From Dehalococcoidales bacterium (GTDB lineage: Bacteria > Chloroflexota > Dehalococcoidia > Dehalococcoidales > RBG-16-60-22), in contig DAOVRI010000048.1 in NCBI GenBank assembly GCA_030628245.1, positions 1 through 11,117 of the forward strand: a stretch of DNA of 11,117 nucleotides. Reading direction: 5' to 3'. The notes beneath the pieces are model-generated. The model had not been told where the DNA came from and did not search any database. It saw only the letters and a program-made list of their open reading frames with translations. Numbering within the stretch: the first letter of the stretch is position 1; each line of letters starts with the position of its first letter. Shown here in pieces: positions 1 to 6,444 of this stretch. Both the position numbers and the translations under genes were made by a program.

Positions 1-312
1 ATCATCCCCGGCACGCAGCAGGTGTACCTCGATGCTGTAATGGAAGGTTTGATAGAGACGTTTATCAAGGCGGGGGCGGTGGTCAGCACGCCGACCTGCG
101 GGCCGTGTCTCGGCGGGCACATGGGTGTCCTCGCCGACGGCGAGCGTTGCATCTCGACTACCAACCGCAACTTTGTGGGCAGGATGGGCAGCCCCAAGTC
201 TGAGGTCTACCTGGCCAATCCGGCGGTGGCCGCGGCCAGCGCCGTGGCGGGCAGGATTGTCAGCCCGGATGAGGTTATGGGAAGAACTAAAGATGAAGAT
301 AATAGTGCGTAG
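1..312 (+). CDS. leuC: 3-isopropylmalate dehydratase large subunit, C-terminal part (5' end outside window)
   Basis: This is the end of LeuC, the aconitase-family subunit carrying the 4Fe-4S cluster that, with LeuD, isomerises 2-isopropylmalate to 3-isopropylmalate; the same enzyme type also isomerises citramalate. About 103 codons are present, so roughly three quarters of the gene lies upstream. Visible family marks are the opening IIPGTQQVYLDA, the STPTCGPCLGGHMG block with two cluster-ligand cysteines (codons at 97 and 106, CxxC), and STTNRNFVGRMGS, the usual substrate-binding segment of LeuC. The third cluster cysteine would be upstream. The protein ends in a polar tail (GRTKDEDNSA) just before the junction with the AT-rich stretch that holds the next gene. 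In most genomes leuD follows leuC directly; here leuD is about 900 bases away. The family is certain; the short tail might have been altered by the insertion. Confidence 0.95.
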   Translation: MIPGTQQVYLDAVMEGLIETFIKAGAVVSTPTCGPCLGGHMGVLADGERCISTTNRNFVGRMGSPKSEVYLANPAVAAASAVAGRIVSPDEVMGRTKDEDNSA

Positions 313-379
313 AGGGCCGGGATGGGGAATTAGTAGAGTTGGTGTAAAAATAGAAAAATCGCTCTTTTAGGATCACTTT

Positions 380-1051
380 ATGAAATTCAATGCCATAAAA
401 AATAGAATAAAACTCCTTCGAGAATCTAATGTCCAACATCTTTTACCAATTGATAGCTGTATGGAGAAAATGAGAACAGCTGAAGCTCTTGTAGACTTTA
501 TAGAGAAACAAGAAGCAGAAACAGACATTATACAACAGGCTCATTGGTACTTTGTAATAATGTGCGTTGGTGCATTGGAAATATATTTCAAGGGAATGGC
601 AGAGATATTTATTCAAGGTGGATGGTTTAAGGATAGTTTCTTAGATACTTTACGACAGGAAAAAATATCTCTTGTAGACTTTATTGATATGAACAAAGAA
701 GAAATCACACTTGGTGAATTGCTATCAGTTTCTCAATCCTTTCAAGACCTCAATTCGATAAATAATTTTTATAGTAAAATGATTGGTTGTAAGAATTTTG
801 TGAAAGAAGTTGGTGAATTTAAAGCTCCTCTAGGAAAAGGCCAATTTTTAATATTAAATGATAAACATCCAACCTTTGAAAAAGATATAAATAATTTGGT
901 TCACTTTAGGCATTTAGTAATACATCATGACACCTCAAAAAGGACATTGAGTAAGAAAAACCTCGATAGAATGATAGGGTCCCTTATAGACTTTGTATAT
1001 GCTACCGACTTTTATCTTATGGAAGCATCGGGTGGATACACCGAGGTCTAG
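380..1051 (+). CDS. HEPN-like protein inserted between leuC and leuD
   Basis: A 223-residue, mostly helical, cytoplasmic-looking protein without signal peptide or membrane segment. Near the C-terminus, residues 176-184 read FRHLVIHHD, giving R177-x4-H182, the Rx4-6H signature of HEPN domains, which are often metal-independent RNases in toxin-antitoxin and phage-defence systems. The motif is followed by a long predicted helix (about 194-215), as in the HEPN helical bundle; residues 50-80 (IIQQAHWYFVIMCVGALEIYF) could form an earlier helix of the bundle. The start ATG has AGGA at 369-372, seven bases upstream. Base composition is strikingly low in GC (21/60 in 421-480, 19/60 in 901-960, against 35/60 in 1441-1500 of leuD), which points to recent acquisition. 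No MNT nucleotidyltransferase or other antitoxin gene lies beside it. HEPN assignment is inferred from the motif and helix pattern; RNase activity or a defence role is only possible. It may be a non-catalytic HEPN relative. Confidence 0.7.
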   Translation: MKFNAIKNRIKLLRESNVQHLLPIDSCMEKMRTAEALVDFIEKQEAETDIIQQAHWYFVIMCVGALEIYFKGMAEIFIQGGWFKDSFLDTLRQEKISLVDFIDMNKEEITLGELLSVSQSFQDLNSINNFYSKMIGCKNFVKEVGEFKAPLGKGQFLILNDKHPTFEKDINNLVHFRHLVIHHDTSKRTLSKKNLDRMIGSLIDFVYATDFYLMEASGGYTEV

Positions 1052-1114
1052 TAGTCAAGAGGAAACCCTTTAATGCTAGAATAAGACAATTTATAAACGT
1101 TGCTTATGGGATTA

Positions 1115-1133
1115 AAAGGGGCGAAGCCCCTTT
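1115..1133. terminator. GC hairpin downstream of the HEPN-like gene, weak terminator candidate
   Basis: A perfect 8-bp stem (AAAGGGGC at 1115-1122 with GCCCCTTT at 1126-1133) closes a GAA loop, 63 bases after the HEPN-like stop codon. On the + strand the stem runs into TTTAAGAAAAATT, so the U-tract is poor and readthrough into leuD is likely. It could instead be a remnant of a bidirectional terminator that came with the inserted segment. It shares the GGGGCG...GCCCC core with the hairpin at 4988-5009. Confidence 0.4.
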
Positions 1134-1146
1134 AAGAAAAATTATT

Positions 1147-1199
1147 CCCCCTCTCCTTCACCCTGCCTCGCAAGGAGAGGGGGATACAGGGGGAGAGGT
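1147..1199. repeat. Intergenic palindromic repeat ahead of leuD
   Basis: A perfect 12-bp inverted repeat (CCCCCTCTCCTT at 1147-1158, AAGGAGAGGGGG at 1172-1183) encloses a 13-base loop and is followed by ATACAGGGGGAGAGGTT. From memory, this combination of a CCCTCTCC palindrome with a GGGGG(A/T)GAGGTT tail is a common dispersed intergenic repeat in Chloroflexota and some other phyla. The tail ends 10 bases before leuD, and its GAGAGG (1193-1198) is the only visible Shine-Dalgarno sequence for leuD, so the repeat seems to have supplied the ribosome binding site. The stem would form upstream of, not over, that site. Confidence 0.6.
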
Positions 1200-1209
1200 T
1201 AAAAATACC

Positions 1210-1713
1210 ATGAAACTCAAAGGTAAAGTCTTTAAATACGGCGCTGATGTCAATACGGACGTAATTATACCCGCCCGCTATCTGAACGTCTCCGACCCCG
1301 ATGAACTGGCGCAGCACTGCATGGAAGACATCGACGCGGACTTTCTGAAAACGGTGCAGCCGGGCGATATCATCATGGCCACCACCAACTTCGGCTGCGG
1401 CTCGTCGCGGGAGCATGCCCCGCTGGCTATCAAGGCGGCCGGCGTATCCTGCGTCATCGCCAGGAGCTTCGCCCGTATCTTCTTCCGCAACGCTATCAAC
1501 ATCGGCCTGCCGCTGCTTGAGTGCCCGGAGGCTGTATACAATACCGATGCCGGCGATATCCTGGAAGTGGACCTTGCCCGCGGCAAAATAAAAAACCTGA
1601 CCAAAAACATGAGCTTTACCGCCGAACCTTATCCCGAATTCATGGCCGGGTTGATTTCGGCCGGCGGACTTATCGAATATACCAAAAAGAGGCTGGATAA
1701 CGCGAAAGCTTAG
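1210..1713 (+). CDS. leuD: 3-isopropylmalate dehydratase small subunit
   Basis: LeuD is the swivel-domain subunit that completes the active site of LeuC in leucine synthesis, and of citramalate isomerisation if the same pair serves isoleucine synthesis. The 167-residue length matches the short LeuD type seen in archaea and many anaerobic bacteria rather than the ~200-residue E. coli type. Motifs are DVNTDVIIPARYL (13-25), NFGCGSSREHAP (60-71), with the SSREHAP substrate loop, and SFARIFFRNAINIGLPL (86-102). The ATG at 1210 has GAGAGG eleven bases upstream, within the repeat before it. It is separated from leuC by the HEPN-like gene and two hairpins, so it may depend on readthrough or on a promoter inside that segment. 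No broken motif is visible. Confidence 0.96.
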   Translation: MKLKGKVFKYGADVNTDVIIPARYLNVSDPDELAQHCMEDIDADFLKTVQPGDIIMATTNFGCGSSREHAPLAIKAAGVSCVIARSFARIFFRNAINIGLPLLECPEAVYNTDAGDILEVDLARGKIKNLTKNMSFTAEPYPEFMAGLISAGGLIEYTKKRLDNAKA

Positions 1714-1732
1714 AAAATAATTAAAATATAAT

Positions 1733-1851
1733 GTCATTGCGAGCGGAGCGAAGCAATCCGTAACTGAATCAAGTTATTGATTGGGATTGCCGCGCCTGCG
1801 TGCCGTAACGTACTTCGGCGTGCAGGCACGTGGCTTCACCCTCGCAATGAC
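1733..1851. repeat. 119-bp palindromic element between leuD and leuB
   Basis: The ends are a perfect 11-bp inverted repeat, GTCATTGCGAG at 1733-1743 and CTCGCAATGAC at 1841-1851. Next to it, GCGAAGCAATCC on the left pairs roughly with GGATTGCCGCG and GTGGCTTCACC on the right, and the centre holds a smaller imperfect hairpin (GCCTGCGTGCCG near 1794-1805 with CGGCGTGCAGGC near 1817-1828). This is the widespread 'GTCATTGCGAG ... GAAGCAATCC' MITE-like or REP-like intergenic element known from many bacterial genomes. It carries no gene. It fills almost the entire leuD-leuB gap and ends 8 bases before the leuB ribosome binding site, so it will fold in the polycistronic transcript and could affect mRNA processing or stability. 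Confidence 0.75.
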
Positions 1852-1870
1852 GACCTGATGGAGGACTTAA

Positions 1871-2968
1871 GTGAAATTTAACCTGACAGTTTTACCCGGT
1901 GATGGCGTCGGCCCCGATGTTACCGCCGGGGCAATCAAGGTATTGCAGGCGGTCGGCAAAAAATTCGGCCATAGTTTTAATCTTAACGACAGGCTGATTG
2001 GCGGGGCGGCTATCGATGCGGAGGGCGTGGCCGTATCCCGGGATACGTTAAAGATATGCAAGAAAAGCGACGCCGTTTTGCTGGGCGCCGTGGGCGGCCC
2101 CAAGTGGGACGACCCCCTGGCTAAAGTACGCCCCGAGGACGGCCTGCTGGAAATACGTAAAGCCTTGGGACTGTTCGCCAACCTGCGTCCGGTTAATGTC
2201 TTTCCGGTGCTGGTTGACTCGACCAACCTCAAGCCGGGAGTGATTGAGGGGGTCGACTTTATCTTCGTACGCGAGCTTACCGGCGGACTGTATTTCGGCC
2301 GACCCAAGAGGCGGTGGCAGACATCGAAGGGCAGGCGCGCCGTCGACTCCATGGCTTATTCGGAGCAGGAAATCGAGCGTATCGTGCGGGTCGGCTTCGA
2401 GTTGGCGCGGCGTCGGCAGAAAAAGCTCATATCGGTAGATAAAGCCAACGTGCTGGAATCGTCCCGACTCTGGAGGCAGGTGGCTGTGGAAGTCGCCGAA
2501 AGCTACCCGGATGTCACTCTGGAGCATATGCTGGTGGATGCCTGCTCCATGCGGATTATTCAGAATCCCAGGTACCTGGACGTGCTGGTTACGGAAAATA
2601 CCTTCGGCGATATCCTCACCGACGAGGCTTCCATGCTGGCCGGCTCGATGGGAATGCTGCCCTCGGCAAGTCTGGCGGGCGTTCCGCAGGCGGGCGTTAA
2701 AATATTCGGCCTGTACGAGCCCATTCACGGCAGCGCGCCACGACGCGCCGGACTCGACATGGCCAATCCCATCGCCAGCATCCTCAGCGTTGCCATGATG
2801 CTGCGCTACTCCTTCGCCCTGGAGGAAGAAGCCCGGGCGGTAGAATCAGCCGTTGAAGCCGTCCTGAATGAAGACTATCGCACCTATGATATAATGAGTG
2901 AAGGCAAGAAGAAGGTGGGGACGAAAGAGATGGGGGATTTGATTGCTAAGAAGGCGGGAGGAAAATAA
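1871..2968 (+). CDS. leuB: 3-isopropylmalate dehydrogenase
   Basis: LeuB oxidises and decarboxylates 3-isopropylmalate to 2-ketoisocaproate with NAD in the cytoplasm; LeuB enzymes can also act on 3-methylmalate in the citramalate route to isoleucine. The 365-residue protein is full length for the family. Visible are the LPGDGVGPDV opening (8-17), substrate arginines in LEIRKALGLFANLRPVN (R96, R106) and FVRELTGGLYFG (R134, Y141), K191 in SVDKANVLESS, D223 in LVDACSM, the metal aspartates D247 and D251 in NTFGDILTDEAS, and the cofactor loop EPIHGSAP (283-290). The GTG start at 1871 has GGAGGA (1860-1865) six bases upstream; translation from there gives the exact family N-terminus. The gene ends directly against cimA with no gap, so the two are translationally coupled. 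Isocitrate and tartrate dehydrogenases are relatives, but the leu context decides. Confidence 0.96.
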   Translation: MKFNLTVLPGDGVGPDVTAGAIKVLQAVGKKFGHSFNLNDRLIGGAAIDAEGVAVSRDTLKICKKSDAVLLGAVGGPKWDDPLAKVRPEDGLLEIRKALGLFANLRPVNVFPVLVDSTNLKPGVIEGVDFIFVRELTGGLYFGRPKRRWQTSKGRRAVDSMAYSEQEIERIVRVGFELARRRQKKLISVDKANVLESSRLWRQVAVEVAESYPDVTLEHMLVDACSMRIIQNPRYLDVLVTENTFGDILTDEASMLAGSMGMLPSASLAGVPQAGVKIFGLYEPIHGSAPRRAGLDMANPIASILSVAMMLRYSFALEEEARAVESAVEAVLNEDYRTYDIMSEGKKKVGTKEMGDLIAKKAGGK

Positions 2969-4558
2969 TTGGCATCGATTGAGCTTTACGATACGACGTT
3001 ACGTGACGGGGCCCAGAGCGAAGGCATATCCTTCTCCGTGGTGGATAAACTGCACATCGCCCGGAAGCTGGATGAGCTGGGTATCCACTATATAGAAGGA
3101 GGCTGGCCGGGCTCCAATCCCAAGGACGCGGAGTTCTTCGAGAAAGCGCGTGACCTTTCACTGAAAAACGCTCGGATAGTTGTTTTCGGCAGCACGCGGC
3201 GCCGCGGCATCAAAGCGGAAGAGGACAATAACCTCGTCATGCTGGTTGAAGCCGGCGTAAAGGTGGCGACAATCGTCGGTAAAAGCTCGGACCTGCAGGT
3301 TGCCCGTGTCCTGAAGACCACGCTGGAAGAAAACCTCAACATGATTGCCGATTCCGTGAAATACCTTAAATCGAACGGGCTTACCGTGTTTCTGGATGCC
3401 GAGCACTACTTCGATGGGTATAAGTCCAATCCTGAATACGCTCTAAAGACGCTACAGGTGGCCGACGAGGCCGGGGCTGATTGCCTGGTGCTCTGCGATA
3501 CCAACGGCGGGGCCCTGCCGGACGAAGTAACCAAGGCGGTCAGGGCGGCCGCTAAAGCGACATCGGTGTCGCTGGGAATTCACTGTCATAACGACGGCGG
3601 CCTGGCATTGGCAAATACCCTGGCGGCGGTACAGGCGGGGACCAATCACGTGCAGGGGACCATCAACGGCTACGGTGAGCGATGCGGTAATGCCAACCTA
3701 TGCACCATTATCGCGGCTTTGAAGCTGAAAATGGGTATCGACTGTGTTACCGATGAGCAGCTGGCCAAATTGACCGAGGTGTCTCACTTTGTCAGCGAGG
3801 CAGCCAATCTGGTACCGGACCCGTTTTCGCCGTACGTGGGCGCCAGCGCCTTCAGCCACAAGGCAGGTTACCACATGGACGGTATTACCAAGTGGCCCGA
3901 TGCTTACCAGCACATTGACCCGGAGAAGGTAGGAAACCGACAGAGGACGGTGGTATCCGACCAGTCGGGAAAGCGTAATATTATCCATAAGGCGAAGGAA
4001 CTGGGGGTAGACCTCTCGACAGACGCTAAAAAGACACAGGGGCTTCTTCAGCATATCAAATTCCTGGAGAGTCGAGGCTTCCAGTACGACAACGCCGAGG
4101 CGTCCTTCGAGTTGCTGCTGCACCGGGCTAAGCCGGACTATCAACCGCCTTTTGAACTGGTCGACTTCATGGTAGTGGTGGAGTCGAAGCGGCGTCCCTC
4201 CACACGCAAGGCCGCCGAGGAGATGCTGTCCGAGGCCATCGTCAAGGTAAAGGTGGGTGAGGAGATAATTCACACGGCGGCGGAAGGCGTTGGTGCCGTC
4301 AACGCGCTGGACAGGGCTTTACGCAAGGCCCTTTTACAGTTCTATCCCAGCCTGTCCCAGGTCACGCTCGTCGATTACAAGGTGCGCATCCTCGAGGAAA
4401 GCACCGGCACGGAGTCGCAGGTGCGCGTCCTTATCGAGTCCAGCGACGGCGTCGATGAATGGCGCACCGTCGGCGGCTCCACCAATATCATCGAGGCCAG
4501 CTGGCTGGCTTTAGCCGACGGCCTGGAGTACTGGCTGCTCAAGCAAAAAACCCCATAA
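2969..4558 (+). CDS. cimA: (R)-citramalate synthase
   Basis: CimA condenses pyruvate and acetyl-CoA to (R)-citramalate, the first step of the threonine-independent route to 2-oxobutyrate and isoleucine. The 529-residue protein has a DRE-TIM metallolyase barrel with DTTLRDGAQSEGISFS (8-23; R12 catalytic, D8 a metal ligand), HCHNDGG (205-211, metal histidines H205 and H207) and NGYGERCGNANL (233-244), followed by a LeuA-type regulatory domain from about residue 395 to the end. The length and the GAQSEGISFS and HYIEGGWPGSNPKD segments match the long CimA type rather than LeuA or homocitrate synthase. The TTG start begins right after the leuB stop, with GGGAGG (2956-2961) seven bases upstream. 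The C-terminal domain suggests feedback control, most likely by isoleucine or leucine, but the ligand cannot be read from the sequence. Confidence 0.92.
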   Translation: MASIELYDTTLRDGAQSEGISFSVVDKLHIARKLDELGIHYIEGGWPGSNPKDAEFFEKARDLSLKNARIVVFGSTRRRGIKAEEDNNLVMLVEAGVKVATIVGKSSDLQVARVLKTTLEENLNMIADSVKYLKSNGLTVFLDAEHYFDGYKSNPEYALKTLQVADEAGADCLVLCDTNGGALPDEVTKAVRAAAKATSVSLGIHCHNDGGLALANTLAAVQAGTNHVQGTINGYGERCGNANLCTIIAALKLKMGIDCVTDEQLAKLTEVSHFVSEAANLVPDPFSPYVGASAFSHKAGYHMDGITKWPDAYQHIDPEKVGNRQRTVVSDQSGKRNIIHKAKELGVDLSTDAKKTQGLLQHIKFLESRGFQYDNAEASFELLLHRAKPDYQPPFELVDFMVVVESKRRPSTRKAAEEMLSEAIVKVKVGEEIIHTAAEGVGAVNALDRALRKALLQFYPSLSQVTLVDYKVRILEESTGTESQVRVLIESSDGVDEWRTVGGSTNIIEASWLALADGLEYWLLKQKTP

Positions 4559-4572
4559 TAAGGGATGTTAAC

Positions 4573-4890
4573 ATGAATGAGATTATCTATGAAAAACTGA
4601 AAGAGGTAGCACGAGAGAGGACACTAACGAATTATACAGAAATAGGATTATTGGTTGATCTTGAACCACATAATTCTGTTTTATGGGGAATGCTTGACGA
4701 TATTAATCATTATGAGCGTCGGAAAGGTCGACATATGCTTTCGGCTGTAGTAATTTCTCAAACAGAAAACAAACCCGGCTCGGGATTCTTCGAATGTGCA
4801 CGCAATTTAGGCGTTTTTCGAGGTGGGAATGAACTCTTATTTTGGATTAATGAGTTGAATAGAGTCTGGGACGATTGGTCATCACACTAA
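4573..4890 (+). CDS. Small AT-rich conserved protein of unknown function
   Basis: A 105-residue soluble protein starting 14 bases after the cimA stop, with AAGGGA-like pairing upstream of the ATG. An in-frame extension further upstream overlaps cimA and is not credible. The central part has a regular pattern: YTEIGLLVDL (21-30), LDDINHYERRKGRHMLSAVVIS (41-62) and KPGSGFFECARNLG (67-80). The arrangement E-x3-GR-x-MLSAVVI followed by PGxGFFxxAxxLG recalls a widespread family of small proteins of unknown function that occur as single genes or near mobile and defence genes; I cannot name it. Base composition is low in GC (18/60 in 4621-4680), unlike cimA and the genes that follow, and like the HEPN-like gene at 380-1051. 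It is probably a horizontally acquired gene that now sits at the end of the leu transcript. A terminator hairpin follows about 100 bases on. Confidence 0.75.
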   Translation: MNEIIYEKLKEVARERTLTNYTEIGLLVDLEPHNSVLWGMLDDINHYERRKGRHMLSAVVISQTENKPGSGFFECARNLGVFRGGNELLFWINELNRVWDDWSSH

Positions 4891-4987
4891 CCCGAATCTG
4901 TTCCTTGTTATCTTTTCCCACCCAGGCCGCCCCGTTGCATTCTCTGCTTATCCCGTAGTGTATCCCCACAATCATAACAGGGAGTCT

Positions 4988-5022
4988 AAGAGGGGCGTCA
5001 GCCCCTCTTCTATTTCTCTTAA
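4988..5022 (+). terminator. Intrinsic terminator closing the leu region
   Basis: A perfect 9-bp stem (AAGAGGGGC at 4988-4996 with GCCCCTCTT at 5001-5009) with a GTCA loop is followed by the pyrimidine-rich CTATTTCTCTTAA. It lies between the 105-residue gene and the promoter and start of the next gene group, where a terminator is expected. The tail is interrupted by C residues, so efficiency may be partial. Confidence 0.6.
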
Positions 5023-5030
5023 TTCCTCCT

Positions 5031-5058
5031 TTCTGATGTCTTTACATTGTTGTATAAT
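5031..5058 (+). promoter_or_regulatory. Likely sigma-70-type promoter for the 5108-7092 gene group
   Basis: A perfect -10 hexamer TATAAT lies at 5053-5058. The best -35 at proper spacing is the weak TTCTGA at 5031-5036 (16 bases away); TTTACA at 5041-5046 is better in sequence but much too close. The position just after a terminator hairpin and about 50 bases before a gene with a strong ribosome binding site supports it. Confidence 0.45.
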
Positions 5059-5107
5059 AGTTAATGAAGCTGAAATAATTGCTTCAAGACAGGTTCGGAG
5101 GAGTCAA

Positions 5108-5701
5108 ATGGGCGAGATAAAGAGCGCCGCCGAAATAGCCAGAGAAAAACTGGCCAGGATAGGTGAGCCGACGGAAGAAGAACGACTTAAGTGGAAGTAC
5201 GGCCCGGAGGGCGAAAAGCTGGCGGCCCGCTATTTAAAGCAGGACTGCAACCTTGTAAATGAGGTAAGTAAGTACGACGATAAAGCGAAGAAGGTCGTCG
5301 TTACCAGTGTCAACGATATCCTCCTGAGGAATATCGGCCTGCCCAGGAATGAGGCCGCCCGGAAGGCAAATAAAGTAGCGATGGATGGCTTGAAGGCTCT
5401 AAAGAACGACAAAGCGGCTGCCGAGAATGTCTTCAGCAAAATAAGGAAAGTACTGGACCACTATGTGCAGGAAGGAGCCAGCCAGAAGCAGCAGGCCTAC
5501 GAATCGCTCAAAGCTGAATTTGAGGAAAAGATACAGCAGGCCATCAGGCAGCAGACCGGCGTCAACAATGCCAGGATGAATATAGACGTGGAAAAACAGC
5601 CGCAGTTCCTGGAGGAATGGCAGAGGGTGCAGTCCCAGATGGAAGCACAGTACCTGACGGTGCTGGATGAGTATAAGCAGGAACTGGCGGCTATCGACTA
5701 G
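5108..5701 (+). CDS. Conserved helical protein of unknown function
   Basis: A 197-residue hydrophilic protein with no signal peptide or membrane segment. The ATG at 5108 has GGAGGAG (5097-5103) four bases upstream; longer in-frame readings start in the terminator and promoter region and are unlikely. The N-terminus GEIKSAAEIAREKLARIGEPT is amphipathic and resembles the start of small conserved proteins of unknown function in anaerobic bacteria (KSAxEIAxEK), but I cannot name the family. Residues 85-190 are rich in Lys, Glu, Gln and Ala and should form long helices, with coiled-coil-like stretches near 128-150 and 166-193. Nothing catalytic stands out. It is the first gene of a tight group: the following start codon is 8 bases after its stop, and its AGGA ribosome binding site overlaps this stop, so the two are coupled. 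A structural or regulatory partner of the next proteins is possible. Confidence 0.85.
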   Translation: MGEIKSAAEIAREKLARIGEPTEEERLKWKYGPEGEKLAARYLKQDCNLVNEVSKYDDKAKKVVVTSVNDILLRNIGLPRNEAARKANKVAMDGLKALKNDKAAAENVFSKIRKVLDHYVQEGASQKQQAYESLKAEFEEKIQQAIRQQTGVNNARMNIDVEKQPQFLEEWQRVQSQMEAQYLTVLDEYKQELAAID

Positions 5702-5709
5702 GAATAAAG

Positions 5710-6414
5710 ATGGATGCTGATAGCGACAGAATTGAATACGCGGCACGCCACACCGAGATACTGAGGCATCCCCGGCAGCACCTGGCCACCTTCGGTGTGA
5801 CCAATGTCTATTATTACATCGTCACCGAGCCCGTCTACTCGGAGCTTATCAACGATGTTAGCGAAACGGTGATTAGAGAGGGCAGGGTTATCGCCGAAAG
5901 GCCGAAGATTGTCACCCCTTATTACCTGACCCAGCTGGAGGGGTTCAGCTATGACGCCCGCCGATATTTCGAGACGCTGCTCAGGATGCATGGCCCCGAT
6001 ACGCCCGGCCTGTTTTATACCTATAAAAACGAGCCCAAGGGACTCAATATCGTCTCGGACAACTGGCCGGTCGTGGTGGACAGGCTGAATGAAGAGATTG
6101 ATAAGAAGGGCGACCCCCTGGCTTCTATCATCAAGGGGCAGGATGACCTCTGGGACGTGTCCCTGCTGAAATTTATCTACGAGATTACCAGTCGCTCCAT
6201 ACCGGGCAATATCGCCCAGCTCGGCTCGAGGGGACTCCTCGGCATGAGCCACGGCGGAGTACCCGTCGGCGCCCGGCAGAAAATCGAGGAGATGTTCCAG
6301 CAGGTCGCCATGGGTGAAATCAAGGCCTACGAGCTCGAACGGGAATTGAACCGCTGGGGTGTCTTCGAGGATTACCAGGACAGGTTTTTCGCGCTGGTCA
6401 GGGGCAAGAAATAA
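5710..6414 (+). CDS. Conserved protein of unknown function, coupled to the previous gene
   Basis: A 234-residue soluble protein. Its ribosome binding site AGGA (5700-5703) overlaps the stop of the gene before, six bases from the ATG at 5710. The sequence is well ordered rather than low complexity: HPRQHLATFGVTNVYYYIVTEPVY (20-43, with an aromatic YYY), RPKIVTPYYLTQLEGFSYDARRYFE (64-88), a middle part with LFYTYKNEP (101-109), a tryptophan-containing NWPVVVDRLNEEI (118-130), and a glycine-rich QLGSRGLLGMSHGGVPVGARQ (170-190). The C-terminal third looks helical (190-232). I recognise no catalytic motif or named domain. A long reading frame on the opposite strand covers it, but base bias and coupling support this strand. 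Its place before a thymidylate synthase may mean a link to nucleotide metabolism or DNA, but that is only inferred from position. Confidence 0.82.
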   Translation: MDADSDRIEYAARHTEILRHPRQHLATFGVTNVYYYIVTEPVYSELINDVSETVIREGRVIAERPKIVTPYYLTQLEGFSYDARRYFETLLRMHGPDTPGLFYTYKNEPKGLNIVSDNWPVVVDRLNEEIDKKGDPLASIIKGQDDLWDVSLLKFIYEITSRSIPGNIAQLGSRGLLGMSHGGVPVGARQKIEEMFQQVAMGEIKAYELERELNRWGVFEDYQDRFFALVRGKK

Positions 6415-6444
6415 CGCCCCGGCAGCAAACTGGAAAGGATTTTT

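Noticed and set aside
125..370. Overlapping + strand frame across the end of leuC
   Set aside because: It is out of frame with leuC, whose motifs are clear, and has no ribosome binding site or recognisable product.
1132..1737. A 201-codon open frame on the minus strand across leuD
   Set aside because: It is the mirror of leuD, whose motifs are complete. The predicted product has no family features.
2048..2728. A 226-codon open frame on the minus strand inside leuB
   Set aside because: It is fully covered by leuB with all active-site residues, and has no sign of its own promoter or ribosome binding site.
4958..5107. Upstream start of the 197-residue gene at 4958
   Set aside because: The extension would cover the terminator hairpin and the TATAAT box. 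The ATG at 5108 has a strong GGAGGAG site and gives a sensible N-terminus.
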